The notes beneath the pieces are model-generated. The model was not told the origin of the DNA. It saw only the letters and a program-made list of their open reading frames with translations, and ran no database searches. 64,000 nt of DNA, taken from Notamacropus eugenii. Its lineage: Eukaryota; Chordata; Mammalia; Diprotodontia; Macropodidae. The stretch spans positions 220,273,528 through 220,337,527 of the forward strand of contig NC_092876.1 of NCBI RefSeq assembly GCF_028372415.1. The letters run 5' to 3'. Shown piece after piece: positions 1 to 9,720 of the stretch (the stretch's first letter is position 1; each line of letters opens with the position of its first letter). The position numbers were made by a program, and so were the translations under genes.

Positions 1-930
1 TTTATCCACTTAGGCCCACAAGATAAGTTCACTCTGGAAATCTCTTCAGTTTGGCTTTGCTCAGATGTAATCAGACCTGCTCTGTGTTGTCCTAATTGCA
101 AACACATTTCTTGTCCTCAGCCACCATTCCCAAATATGCAGCAGTCATACACTTGCCAGAATTTTCTGGAAGTTTTTCTCCTTGCCTTGCATCCAAATCT
201 ACATATTTCTGTGAGAAAAAGATGGAAGAGAGATTGTCAACAACATAATTATATACCGATATGATCTTCAATATAGACTCACTTTGCAGTTCGTTTTCCA
301 TGTGTAGGGTTGTGTCTTCATCCACCCACTGCTGAACTCTCCAGGTTATGAGTCACAGAGATGAAATGTTTTTGAAGTAGAAGCATGGATACATCAGAAA
401 CTTTTCACAATGTTGTTTCAGACGTTTTTGAAAAGACTTTTGGAAGAAATGACAAATAAAGGAGAGGGAAGGGAGGAGATCATGGGACACAAACCACCCT
501 GCAAATGTATTTGTGGTGTTACTCTCAATGAGAGTTGTTGACATGGAAATAGGAACAGTGTGTTCTTCCTGACAGTCTTTGCTCTGGAGCATCCCAGGCA
601 GTGAAGGAAATGAAACTAAAGATGAAATGCTGTGACTTTAAAAGATGACAGAATTTTCTCATTCAAAATGACTTTCTTTTCTAGCTCACTTGGGGATATA
701 TGTGTGTTTTTACTACACATCCCCTTCAACCAGCAAGCTATTACTCAACTTCCATGAAAACTCATAGAGTCACACTCCATGAGGATAACAAACTCAAGGA
801 GGATTACATCAATGTGTTTAAGGTAATCTCAAACATAAATTCCAGTGTTCAGTTTTGTGCAAAATCACAAATCTTATATATTTGTTTATTTAATTCATAG
901 AATCATTTACTTTTTGCTGCAGATACAATT
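1..930. other. No recognised feature
   Basis: I see no gene or repeat I can name. Open frames here are under 80 codons, lack any familiar motif, and occur on both strands as expected by chance in AT-rich DNA. Confidence 0.6.
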
Positions 931-934
931 AAAA

Positions 935-1120
935 GAATTAATTAAAGCATAAAGGCATAAATGACTCAAAAACCTGATACAGGAACATAATGAAATATTA
1001 TTGGGTAATAAAAATGATGAATAAGAGGAATTCAAAGAAAGGTAGGAAGACTTGTATGGACTGATACAGATTGAAGAAAGCAGAATCTGAAGACCCATAG
1101 ATGACTGCTAAGATGGAATA
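935..1120 (+). mobile_element. L1 3'-end fragment
   Basis: The order 'gaaatattattgggtaat', 'aagacttgtatggactgat' and 'gcagaatctgaagacc' matches the segment joining the end of ORF2 to the 3' UTR in marsupial L1, which is better preserved at 13.9-14.2 kb and 27.2 kb in this window. The piece is short and diverged, with no flanking repeat seen. Confidence 0.55.
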
Positions 1121-1199
1121 GATAATTTCTATTACATGAATCTGAAAAAACTATTGCATGACCCAAATTAATGCAACTAGGATAAAAAGGGAAGCAATT

Positions 1200-1345
1200 G
1201 ACTAGAAAAATAATTTATATAAATTATCTCTTATTAGGGTCTGATCTCCAAAGTATGTAGACAACTAATGGAAATATATAAGATTAAAAGGCATTCCCCA
1301 ACAGATCAGGGGTCAAAAGAGATGAACAAACAATGCTCAAAAGAA
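1200..1345 (+). mobile_element. L1 ORF2 C-terminal fragment
   Basis: The stretch with 'ggtctgatctccaaagtatg' and 'aggcattccccaacagatca' is the decayed counterpart of the L1 ORF2 C-terminal region seen at 26.15-26.25 kb. In intact L1 it lies upstream of the piece at 935-1120, so the two are either separate insertions or rearranged. It is non-coding now. Confidence 0.5.
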
Positions 1346-1550
1346 TTGTAGAGTATTATAACAGACTGTTACAATTCTTTTTATTATTTTTTTAGTCACT
1401 AAATGGAATTATCCTAACTGCAAAAAACAAAACCTGTTTTCAAGGAAAGATAAGGAAATCTATCTCTCATCTCTCAGTAAAGGAGCAGGTGACTACAAGG
1501 GCAGAATGTTGTAAATCTCCCTCATCCTTAAAAAAAAACAAGCTATCTAG

Positions 1551-1772
1551 GAGGGTGTGGCAAGGTGGCACATGCCTATAATACCTGCTGCAGGAGGGGC
1601 TGAGGCTGGTGGATTGCTTGAGTTCCAGAATTCTAAAGTACAATAGGGCTTAAGCCAATTTGGAGTCTGTCCTAAAATTTAGCACCAAAATGGGGCAGCC
1701 ACTAGACTGACTAAGGAGGGTCAAATCGGCACAGGTCAGAAAGAGAGCAGGTCAAGACTACTGTGCTGATCA
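1551..1772 (+). pseudogene. 7SL (SRP) RNA pseudogene, 3' truncated
   Basis: The segment follows signal recognition particle RNA in order. The Alu-domain part includes 'gtggcacatgcct', 'ggggctgaggctggtgga' and 'ttgcttgagttccag'. The S-domain part includes 'ctaaggagggtcaaatcggc', 'acaggtcagaaagagagcag' and 'gtcaagactactgtgctgat'. A functional 7SL RNA is about 300 nt; this copy is about 222 nt, seems to lack around 25 nt in the S-domain stem near 1690-1710, and ends before the closing 3' Alu half. Substitutions are spread along it, so it is a dead, retroposed or duplicated copy. The S domain rules out an Alu or B1 SINE, which lack it. I could not fix a target-site duplication; a purine-rich tract follows. 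Confidence 0.85.
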
Positions 1773-1799
1773 CCAGCACCCAATGGGTGACACTTCCAT

Positions 1800-1893
1800 T
1801 CAAAAGAAAAGGGGAGAGGAGAGGAAAGGAGGGTAAGGAAGGGGGAGAAGTGGAAGGAGAAAAGAGGAAAGGAAGGATTGGGAAAGGGAAGTC
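1800..1893 (+). repeat. Purine-rich low-complexity tract
   Basis: The tract is nearly all A and G on this strand (runs such as 'ggggagaggagaggaaagga'). It lies just 3' of the 7SL pseudogene and could be an expanded A-rich tail, but that is inference. Confidence 0.75.
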
Positions 1894-1904
1894 TGTACTT
1901 ACTC

Positions 1905-2375
1905 ACTGCCATCTCTTCTTTTCTCACTTGATCTTCAAACCTTTACAATTTGGTTTTCAATTCAATCACTCAACTGAAACCACTCTTTCCAAAGATCACA
2001 AATGGTCTCTTAACTGTGAAATCGGATGGTTTTTTTCTCAGTCCTCATCTTTCTAACATATCTTCTACACTTGACACTGTTGGCCACCCCCTCCTCCTGT
2101 AAACTTTTTCTCTTAGGGATTTTCAGGACACTTTTTTCTCATGATTCTTCTCCAACCTGTCTGTCCCTTCTCAGTCTTTTTTGCTGGCTCATAATTTACA
2201 TCACACCCTCTAACTATGGGATATTTCCCAAAGATCTCTCCAAAGTTTTCTTTTCTTCTCCCTCTGCACACTCTCATTAACCTTACTTCTAATCCTCATC
2301 TCCATGCAGATGACTGTGACAAGATATATCTATCATTTTCTCTATATTTTAGAAACAGAGATAAAGATATCTAGC
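1905..2375 (+). mobile_element. L2 LINE ORF fragment, part 1
   Basis: The sequence follows the L2 reverse transcriptase region: 'ccactctttccaaagatcac' (T-T-L-S-K-D-H), then 'cacttgacactgttggccac', 'tttttgctggctcataattt' and 'catgcagatgactgtgac', the relic of the Y-A-D-D-like site. It is full of stops and frameshifts. The element resumes at about 2650, so something was inserted between. Confidence 0.7.
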
Positions 2376-2424
2376 TCCAATTTCTCCTTTGAGCTTTAGT
2401 CAAACATCATCAATGGCCTGTTGG

Positions 2425-2645
2425 AATAAGTCTCAGGACTTTTGGTCGCAGGACCACCCACACTCAAAGAATGTTTATGACACCCCCCCGCAAAGAGCTT
2501 TTGTTTCTGTAGGTTATAACTATGAGTATTTACCACGCTGCAAATTAAAATATCTTAGCAACATTATGAAAATATATTTTACTTTGCATACCAACTGAAA
2601 GGGTCTGGAGATCCCTAAGAACCTTTGAGATCTGTGGGCCTATTG
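2425..2645. mobile_element. Probable hAT-type DNA transposon relic inside L2
   Basis: The segment splits one L2 copy in two. Its left end, 'ggacttttggtcgcaggacc', and right part, 'gggtctggagatccctaag', resemble the ends of an old mammalian hAT-like non-autonomous element. Ends and target duplication are blurred by mutation, so the class is a guess; that it interrupts L2 is firmer. Confidence 0.4.
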
Positions 2646-2649
2646 GATA

Positions 2650-2872
2650 TTGACGTCGTGGGTAACATCTCAAACTCAACATGTCTAAAATTGAACTCAT
2701 TATATTTCACTCCAAACCTAGCCCTCTTCCTAATATGCCTGTTTCTGTTGAAGACACAGTGATACTTAACAATCTCACAGGTTCAAAACCTTGACATTAT
2801 CTTCAACTCCCTTATCTCTCTTGTCGATGGGATCAGTTGTCAAATCTTGCCCATTTCTCCTTTAATAGACAA
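2650..2872 (+). mobile_element. L2 LINE ORF fragment, part 2
   Basis: 'catctcaaactcaacatgtc' and 'taaaattgaactcattatat' encode the L2 block L-K-L-N-M-S-K-I-E-L-I. It is the continuation of the copy at 1905-2375, same strand and correct order. Non-functional. Confidence 0.75.
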
Positions 2873-2874
2873 AT

Positions 2875-3290
2875 TGTGGTATATGATAATGATGTAATAC
2901 TACTGTGCTATAGGAAATATGAGCTTGATGATTTCTAAAAATATGGTAAGACTTGGACCAGATAATGAAGTGAAATGAGCAGAATGAAACGAATATTATA
3001 TACAGCAGCAGCAATGTTGTTTTAAGAAGAGCTGTGAGTGACTAAGTCATTTTCACTATTATAAATATCCAAATTAACTAGAAAGGATCTATAAAGGAAG
3101 ATGCAGCCTCCAGAAAAATAACTGATAAATAGAAGTATATATAATATGGTTTTACAAATATGCACACATATTTGTGTCTAACGACAGGCATCTCTAGGGT
3201 GAGGGGGAGAGAAAAATATAAAAAATGCACAGTAGAGAATAAAAGAAAATGTAGAAGGAAGCGTAAAAAGCAGAGTAGCTTTGAAAACAA
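2875..3290 (+). mobile_element. L1 3'-end fragment
   Basis: The segment begins with 'gtggtatatgataatgatgt' and runs through 'gaaatgagcagaatgaaacg', the L1 ORF2 end and 3' UTR start. After about 3070 the match weakens into AT-rich sequence. The 5' end is truncated. Confidence 0.6.
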
Positions 3291-3399
3291 GGAGTACTTA
3301 TTATACAGGGTTTTTTTTAAGTAAACAGTACGAAATGTAAAATCAGGGTTTTATAGTGAATCCTCTTTTTAGGCTGTGCTGTCTACATGGAAGTGGTCT

Positions 3400-3600
3400 C
3401 TGTTTTTTGTCTTTATTCATTTAAGTTCATTTAAGTCACATCTGACTTCTTTTCACTCATGTAGCAGCTACCTTTTAGATTCAGCTAAAGTATTATCTTG
3501 CTTATCTTCTTCTTTGTACTCATATCTCCCATGCCTAGCGCAGTCCCTGAGACACAGGAGGTACTTAATAAATACTTACCCATTGATGGATTGTTGGACA
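3400..3600 (+). mobile_element. L2 3'-end fragment
   Basis: 'catgcctagcgcagtccctg' followed by 'aggtacttaataaatactta' is the standard L2 3' terminus (…CCCAGCACCTAGCAC…GGTACTCAATAAATATT…). Upstream sequence is weakly L2-like. Confidence 0.65.
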
Positions 3601-4372
3601 TATTCAGTGTATTGGGTTTTTTTTTATTTCTGAACTGGTTTCCTTTGTTATAAGAGAGTGTCCAAATTCAGCATTGGGTGACAGAAGGGATTGTCAGTGC
3701 TGTCAAAATAAGACATCAATAAACTTATATTAAAAAGAAAAGAAATGACACCCCAAGAGTACCACTGAATAATGAAATCCACTGGAAAATGTTCTTGTAT
3801 GTTCTCCTTGCTCTGCTGAATTCCTAAAATACCCAAAATAAAAATGAGGGTCTCTACTCATTTCCACCCTCTTTATTTGATCAAAAAAGTGTCAAAAAGG
3901 AGAATGTAGGGCAGGTAGAGACCTTGAAAAGTGAGTTCAAACAGAAGGTAATCTACCCAATTTCAAAGAATAATAATAACCAACCCCAAATTTCCTTTGC
4001 AGCCAGTTAACATCTCTATTTTCTTTCCTATTGCTAACCTAATGCTTGCATCCTGCAATTTGGTTAGTCATTAGTGAAGTAGGAGAATGGTTTGGTAAAC
4101 CATTGTATGGTAAACCATATTGTATTGTATGATACGATAATATCATATGATATGATTAAGTTTCATATTAAAGACATACCTAGGAATCCTTACGTCTGGA
4201 GCAAATTTAGTGTGTCCAAGATATAGAAAATCTGCCCAGATGAAAAGGGATAGGCTCTCCATGAAAGAACCAGGCTGTGTTCCTGTGGTAAGATCAATGG
4301 TCCTTGACTGTATATCCAAAAAATCATGGAGGCAAAGTAAGGCAGGACACAGAAAAGTCTAAACTCCAGGAC
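3601..4372. other. No recognised feature; short palindromic AT patch
   Basis: I see no gene or nameable repeat. At 4090-4165 the sequence has repeated 'tggtaaacca' units and small palindromes such as 'atcatatgat', probably a decayed simple repeat. Confidence 0.5.
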
Positions 4373-4442
4373 TTTATGTATGTATGTATGCATGCATGTA
4401 TATATGTAAATATATGTGTGTATGTGTGTATATGTATACATG
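4373..4442 (+). repeat. (ATGT)n-like microsatellite
   Basis: The run mixes ATGT, ATGC and GTGT units. A short open frame across its antisense strand (repeated Tyr-Ile-His-Thr) is an artefact of the repeat. Confidence 0.9.
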
Positions 4443-4689
4443 TCTATTCCCATAGACATATATAGTTCCTTAGACATTATTTCCCAACTGTCTTTTAGTG
4501 GCTGCATTTCTTCTGTGAAACTGTGAACATAAGAATATCTATCAGGCTGGAAAAATAACTATTGAATATAAATTATATTTTCCAGTGTGAAAGATTCTAG
4601 TTTTAATAATAATTCTTACATGCCACTAAATAATCTAAAGTATAAATGTTGATATGAACAATATTCTAAGGTGTAATAGCATAGTCTCC

Positions 4690-5045
4690 TATGTGGTCTT
4701 CTGATGTTTTCCTTTTCCACTCCAACCTCCTAAGAGCTGTCAAGTTAACTGTTCTTCACATTTTCTTTCCTATCTCTTTGACCTAGAATGCACTCCTTCC
4801 ACTTAGAATTCCTCTTATAACAATAGCTCATGTACCATCCATGCCTTTTATGATCCCCATAGTTCTTAGTGCTCTTTTTTCCCCTTCAAATTATCTTGAA
4901 TTTATTGATCCATTTAATCCTCCTAGGAAAATGATAGTTCCTTGAGGACAGTGATTATAGCTTTCTTATCATTGTATACCCAGTGCTTAACATAATGCTT
5001 TGCACTAAGTAGGTACTTAATAAATGGTTATTGAATTGAATTGAA
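4690..5045 (+). mobile_element. L2 LINE 3' end
   Basis: A good L2 terminus. The block around 'cctagaatgcactccttcca' is the L2 W-N-A-L/F-P motif. It is followed by 'ttccttgaggacagtgatta', 'tgtatacccagtgcttaaca' and 'aagtaggtacttaataaatg', ending in GAATTGAATTGAA repeats typical of the L2 tail. Confidence 0.85.
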
Positions 5046-5224
5046 TATATAACAAAACTAAGAAACAAATAGTGGGTAAAACTCACAAAACAATAACTTC
5101 TATAGTCTTCCCATAGAAAGTTTGTACCTGGAGAGAATTCAATGTTTAATGACAAAAGTTTTCAGGAAAATAAAATTAGGGCAAATGTTTGCTTGATTGC
5201 CAGTCAGTGAGTAGACTCTGGTAA

Positions 5225-5480
5225 TCAAGCCTTTACTAAGTACCTGCAATGGAGACAGCATTGGTCCTAGAATCAGGAAGACCTGAGTTCAAACCCTATC
5301 TGATATTTACTAGCTGTGTAATCTTGCATAAGTCACTTAATCTCTGTTTGCCTTGGTTTTCTCATCTGTAAAATAGGGGTATTAATAGCACCTACCTCCC
5401 AGGGCTGTTGTGAGGATCATATGGCCTAATAATTGTAAAGCATTTAGCATAGTGCCTGACACATATTAAGTGTTATTTAG
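5225..5480 (+). mobile_element. CORE-SINE, MIR/Ther-1 type with L2-like tail
   Basis: The tRNA-related part ('gaatcaggaagacctgagtt') is followed by the conserved CORE ('ctagctgtgtaatcttgca', 'tcatctgtaaaatagggg') and the L2-like tail ('gcatagtgcctgacacatat'). Nearly full length. Its tail runs straight into the trinucleotide repeat that follows. Confidence 0.85.
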
Positions 5481-5538
5481 TACTACTGCTACTACTACTG
5501 CTGCTACTACTACCACCACCATTACTACTACCACTACT

Positions 5539-5619
<81 letters not shown>

Positions 5620-5631
5620 ACTACTACTACT
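5481..5631 (+). repeat. (TAC)n microsatellite with TGC and ACC interruptions
   Basis: About 150 bp of TAC/ACT units with TGC and ACC variants, continuous with the SINE tail at 5480. Uninterrupted frames over it give poly-Thr on this strand and poly-Ser on the other; neither is a gene. Confidence 0.95.
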
Positions 5632-6175
5632 TTGTGCCAGGCACAGCGCTATTCCATCCTTCCCATCCATCATATTCTCTAGACAGATTTTGTCCCTTTA
5701 TTTTGGCTGTCATTTGTTTTCTCAATCATGCTCCTTCTGCTGTCTGATTATCCTCTCCCACGGAGCATTAACCTTCCATCTGCAACCAGCCAGCTGTGAG
5801 TAATGAAGGACTCCAGGAATATAGTGATTTTCTTGAGAGTCACTCCAAACCCTTCTAATGTTCCTTTAGGGGCCTGGAACAAATTGCTGGTAGCAGGACA
5901 TAGCAGGACCAATAATATTTGCTGCCAAATACCTGATGTTGATCACAGACAGTTTACGAAGTGTCTTGCAGTGACAACAATCTTGCCAACTAGTTAGTCT
6001 CCTCATCCCTCCTTTTGTGTAATAGAAAAATGTTCTTCCATTTGCCAGTAAAGTACATTGTGTTTATCTTTTCCAGAAATCATATTGGGATCTCATGAAG
6101 CAAGAAAAAGAATTGAAATGGGGTCATTTGAAGGATACATATATGGAAGAAAATGTTTAAAATCACTAGGGAGTG
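5632..6175. other. No recognised feature
   Basis: It starts with 'tttgtgccaggcacagcgct', a scrap of an antisense L2/SINE end, and then holds nothing I recognise. Confidence 0.5.
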
Positions 6176-6177
6176 GT

Positions 6178-6312
6178 TTCTAGTCCTGACCTGCCAGGAG
6201 CTAGCTTTATGTCTGTCACTTAACCTCTAAAACCTCCTCTTTCCTCATCTGTAAAGTGGCTTGCTAACCATAAGATCCTTTCCAACTCCTGCGATTATAT
6301 ATTTCTAAGACT
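6178..6312 (+). mobile_element. SINE fragment, 3' part
   Basis: 'gtctgtcacttaacctctaa', 'cctcatctgtaaagtggctt' and 'gatcctttccaactcctgcg' are the CORE and tail of a MIR-like SINE. The tRNA head is missing or unreadable. Confidence 0.65.
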
Positions 6313-7553
6313 CTTTGAAGTTCCCTGTCTCTTTCAATATTGACCAGTTTCTAGAAATGAGATTATTTATTGGATAAGGCACAAATCACTTGCTTCCATT
6401 TTCACCTTCCTAACTGAACAAGGTTAAGGGCTCAATATTTGTAAAAATGTTTCTGTCAAAAGTCCAATATTTATTAGCTTTTGCAATATCTAAGTAGAAA
6501 TTATATTGTTTCTCCTTCATCCTTTCATCTCATCTCAACTCAATTTCCATAGCATTTTCTTCATAGCATATTATAGATTTAACAACTTACTAGACAAACA
6601 AAAGAAGTAATCTATCCTTCAGACTGTTTTATATTGTGTTCTGTTCTTTTACCAATGTTTCCTACAGAATAAGTTCATAGAAGGTAAATAGAATTTCAAA
6701 ACCTTCTCCCATCCCCATCCCTTTTATCTCTTAAACACTCTAGGGATAGGCCAGAATCAAAGAGAGTTGTGAGTTGGACTGAACAACAAGCCAAAAAAAT
6801 GTGGATGCTTCTATAAAGCTTATCTTCACGATTAATAACAGCCATCCAGACCTCTGGCGTCTACAAAATTGGACTGGATATTTTGCAAGAAGTGGTTTTC
6901 TTATGAGTATTCTGGCACGTTGGAATCTAATGCCAGCTGGAAGTCAGAAGTGAAGTAAATACCAAGTCCTTTTTGAATCTCAAGAAAGGTTTGATTTAGT
7001 TCTCAAATCTGAATGGCAAAAAATTTGATGGTCTTCTTAGAGACAGTTACACTTCCTATAACAACAAAGGGCATTGTGGAAAACAGAGGGGCAGCACAGG
7101 GACTTCATGGTTATACAAAGAATATTAAAAGACTTCAAGCAAAGACTCCAACTTATTGGATATATTCACTATAGACAAATTATGAAAGAATATGAGCAAA
7201 AAGGACAATAGATAAGACGGGATAGATAAGTTGCAAGCCTGCACCTTTGGACAAAGTACTCACATCCAGAAGATTATGCATCTGATGAAGTGTTTTTATT
7301 GCTTTTGTTGGAATTTTATATTTTGTTTTTGTCTTATAGAGTCCCCTGTTAAGACATACATTTCTGGGGGTATAATTGCAGGTTATACCTCAGTAGGGCT
7401 TAGGGAATAGAGCAGAATATCAACCTTCTGCCTGAAGGGGAGGATTTAGAAGACACGGAAAATAGTCAGGTAGCATGGGTAGGCATGGAGGGTGGCAGTC
7501 TACACTGTTGGAAGCTCTATATCTTCATTATTGAGTTGCAGGTCAATGTGTGT
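6313..7553. other. No recognised feature
   Basis: About 1.2 kb in which I identify nothing. Frames are broken throughout. A distant transposase relic near 6840-7280 cannot be excluded but I could not support one. Confidence 0.5.
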
Positions 7554-7597
7554 TTACTACTGCTACTGCTACTGCTACGACTACGACTACTACGACT
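7554..7597 (+). repeat. (CTACTG/CTACGA)n microsatellite
   Basis: Imperfect CTA-based trinucleotide run abutting the tail end of the antisense SINE that follows, the mirror image of the arrangement at 5480. Confidence 0.85.
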
Positions 7598-7802
7598 AGA
7601 CATCTGTATAATACTTTAAAGATTGCCAAGTACTTTACATCCCTGAGCTGATGAGCCTTATAACTACCTTGTAAAACTAGTAGTACAGGGATTATTTATT
7701 ATTCCCATTTTAAAGATGAAAAACTGAGGCTCAGAAAGCTGAAGAGACTAGCCTATGTTCACACAGCTAGTAATAAAGACAGTCTTCCTGATTCCAAATA
7801 CT
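7598..7802 (-). mobile_element. CORE-SINE, antisense
   Basis: Read on the minus strand: tRNA-related remains, CORE and tail. On this strand the signs are 'ttgccaagtactttacatcc', 'cccattttaaagatgaaaaa' and 'ttcacacagctagtaataaa'. Confidence 0.8.
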
Positions 7803-7804
7803 AC

Positions 7805-7815
<11 letters not shown>

Positions 7816-7835
<20 letters not shown>

Positions 7836-7968
7836 AGACAATCATGGTTAAGTGAGTTAGCCAGGGTCACAGAGCTAGTTTAGCTCGTGAATGTCTGAGG
7901 TCACGTTTGAACTCAGGTCTTCCTGACTCCAGTCCAGTGCTCTATCCACTGTGCCACCTAGCTGCCCC
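7816..7968 (-). mobile_element. tRNA-headed marsupial SINE (WSINE-like), antisense, with poly(A) tail
   Basis: A T-run (the antisense poly(A)) precedes 'ccagggtcacagagctag', 'gaactcaggtcttcctgact' and 'gccacctagctgcccc', the reverse of the 'ggggcagctaggtggcacag' head. It lacks the BovB-like tail and ends in poly(A) directly after the tRNA-related half. Among the better preserved SINEs here. Confidence 0.85.
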
Positions 7969-9160
7969 AAATGACAGCACCACCTTAAGAGGATTTCAAA
8001 AGAGCCCTTGCTTGTTTTGTCAAGGTCTGGTTTGGGTCTGACATTCCATTACTTTTTTTTCCTTCCTTGTGGCAATAGCTGAATGCAGCTCTCCCCAATT
8101 CTTTCATTTTCAGGACTATACCCTTGGCTCTAGTGGGATATTTCCTTCAATGTCATAACCTTGTTTTCACCCTAAAGTGAAAGACAAGAGATGGCTCAAC
8201 ACTGTGGAGAACTGTGGGTTTTCAGACTGGCACCAGATGTGATTTCTATGCAGATTTGTCATTTCTTCCCTCCAATAAATAAGTTTCATGAATGTCGCTA
8301 AGAGATTTCCCAAAACTGTTATTACAGTGATTTTGTTCTCTGGCATTTGCCCACATAACCCAAGAGAGGTAGATGTAGAAAACAATATTGGCCGCGTCGC
8401 TCCAGTGACAGGCTTCAGACAGTCAGAAGAGCAGAATTTTTAAGATGACTGTAGTACACCACTCTGTCCTGATTCTGTCTCTCTAGATAAACTCTCCATT
8501 GGTACTTAAATCAGAATGTTCCCCAGTCCTCAGTAATTGGCAAGCAATAGAAGAGGGAGGAAATCTAGATGCAATAGAAGAGGGAGGAAAACTAGAAGCT
8601 TGAATAGAAAAAGCATCTCCATTCCAAGAAAAATTCCTTTTGGTTGTGGAATGATGCAAATGGCCCATTTCTTTTGTTTAGATGAACCCTAGCAGTGTTT
8701 ATGCTAAATTCTCCAAGGAAAAAAAACCAGAACTCTTGGAAAGGCAATTGACATGGAGGGAGATTCAGGGAGAATTTTGTGTCTGTCCATAAGGTTCTGA
8801 CCATTAACAATTTTTATTGTAAAGATTTATGCCACTAGACCTTCGTTAAGTAACTCTCTCAGTATCTCTCTGAAATAAATCTTTCTGAATTTATTCAGCC
8901 AGCTACTAAATTGTAGCACAAAGAAATGGAGCAAGTTATTCTGGGTCAGGCAGCAAAACATTAGAAAAACCTGGGGAAAGCATCCAGACATTCCTGACTT
9001 TTACTTCCCTTTGCTGGCCTCACAGAAGATGATGAGTCAGAGGAGTAATGCAGAAGAACAGATGGGAAGCAAATTACAGAGTGGCCAACAGCAGCAGCAG
9101 ACCAGTGAGATTTCAATTGCCCAGCAAAGAAAAGGCTTCACATTCCCAATGAGCTGTGTA
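7969..9160. other. No recognised feature apart from a short tandem duplication
   Basis: I find no repeat family or gene. It contains the 27-bp duplication listed separately. Confidence 0.5.
8544..8597 (+). repeat. 27-bp tandem duplication (two copies)
   Basis: Two adjacent copies starting 'gcaatagaagagggaggaaa' differ at only a few positions near their ends. A simple local duplication. Confidence 0.9.
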
Positions 9161-9164
9161 TTTT

Positions 9165-9235
9165 CACTTTACAAACAAGCTAACAGAAGTGGAGGGGTTA
9201 AGTGACTTGCTCCAGGGAGTAACAGTTAAATGTGT
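9165..9235 (-). mobile_element. SINE fragment, antisense
   Basis: 'tttacaaacaagctaacaga' and 'gggttaagtgacttgctcca' are the antisense CORE of a MIR-like SINE. Short. Confidence 0.5.
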
Positions 9236-9486
9236 ATTGTGGGACAATTTTTTCCTTACAGTACAACTTTTCTGACACTATCCATTCTGATCAAGGTGGA
9301 GAGTCTACGGGTAAGAGCTACTCAAGGAGGTGCTAACCTTGGCAAGAATCAAGAAATGCATAATGACACCTTGCCAGCCTCAAGGACACCTATAACCAGA
9401 GTATTTTAATCACACACTGCTGAACATGCTGAGACCCTAAGGCTTGAACAGAAGGTTCCATGGAATCAACAGGCAGTATTTATAGA

Positions 9487-9497
9487 AAAGAGAGAGC

Positions 9498-9550
<53 letters not shown>
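9487..9550 (+). repeat. (GA)n microsatellite
   Basis: Nearly perfect GA run of about 60 bp with one GCGC interruption near its start. Confidence 0.95.
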
Positions 9551-9553
<3 letters not shown>

Positions 9554-9720
9554 TTCTAGATATTTATTATGGGCTTACTATGTGCCAAACACTGTGTTAA
9601 GTGCTGGATATACAAATAAAAATAGGAGAAATAGTCCTTTCAAGGAGTTTAGATTCTTATTGGAGAACATAATGCATAAAATGGAGCTAGAATGGTGGGG
9701 GCAGAACAACACATGAGCTG
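9551..9720 (-). mobile_element. L2 3' end, antisense
   Basis: 'gatatttattatgggcttac', 'tgtgccaaacactgtgttaa' and 'gtgctggatatacaaataaa' are the reverse of the L2 terminus. Confidence 0.8.

Noticed and set aside
4190..4507. 105-codon minus-strand frame rich in Tyr, Ile, His, Thr
   Set aside because: It crosses the ATGT microsatellite, which produces the pattern.
5470..5682. Open frames of about 70 codons rich in Thr (plus) and Ser (minus)
   Set aside because: They are translations of the (TAC)n microsatellite.
6840..7280. Possible hAT transposase relic
   Set aside because: Faint resemblance in several frames but no conserved motif could be pinned down.
8544..8597. CRISPR-like or regulatory tandem repeat
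   Set aside because: Only two adjacent 27-bp copies with no spacers; a local duplication in a vertebrate genome.
9487..9550. (GA)n tract as a GAGA-factor regulatory site
   Set aside because: A plain microsatellite with no promoter context.
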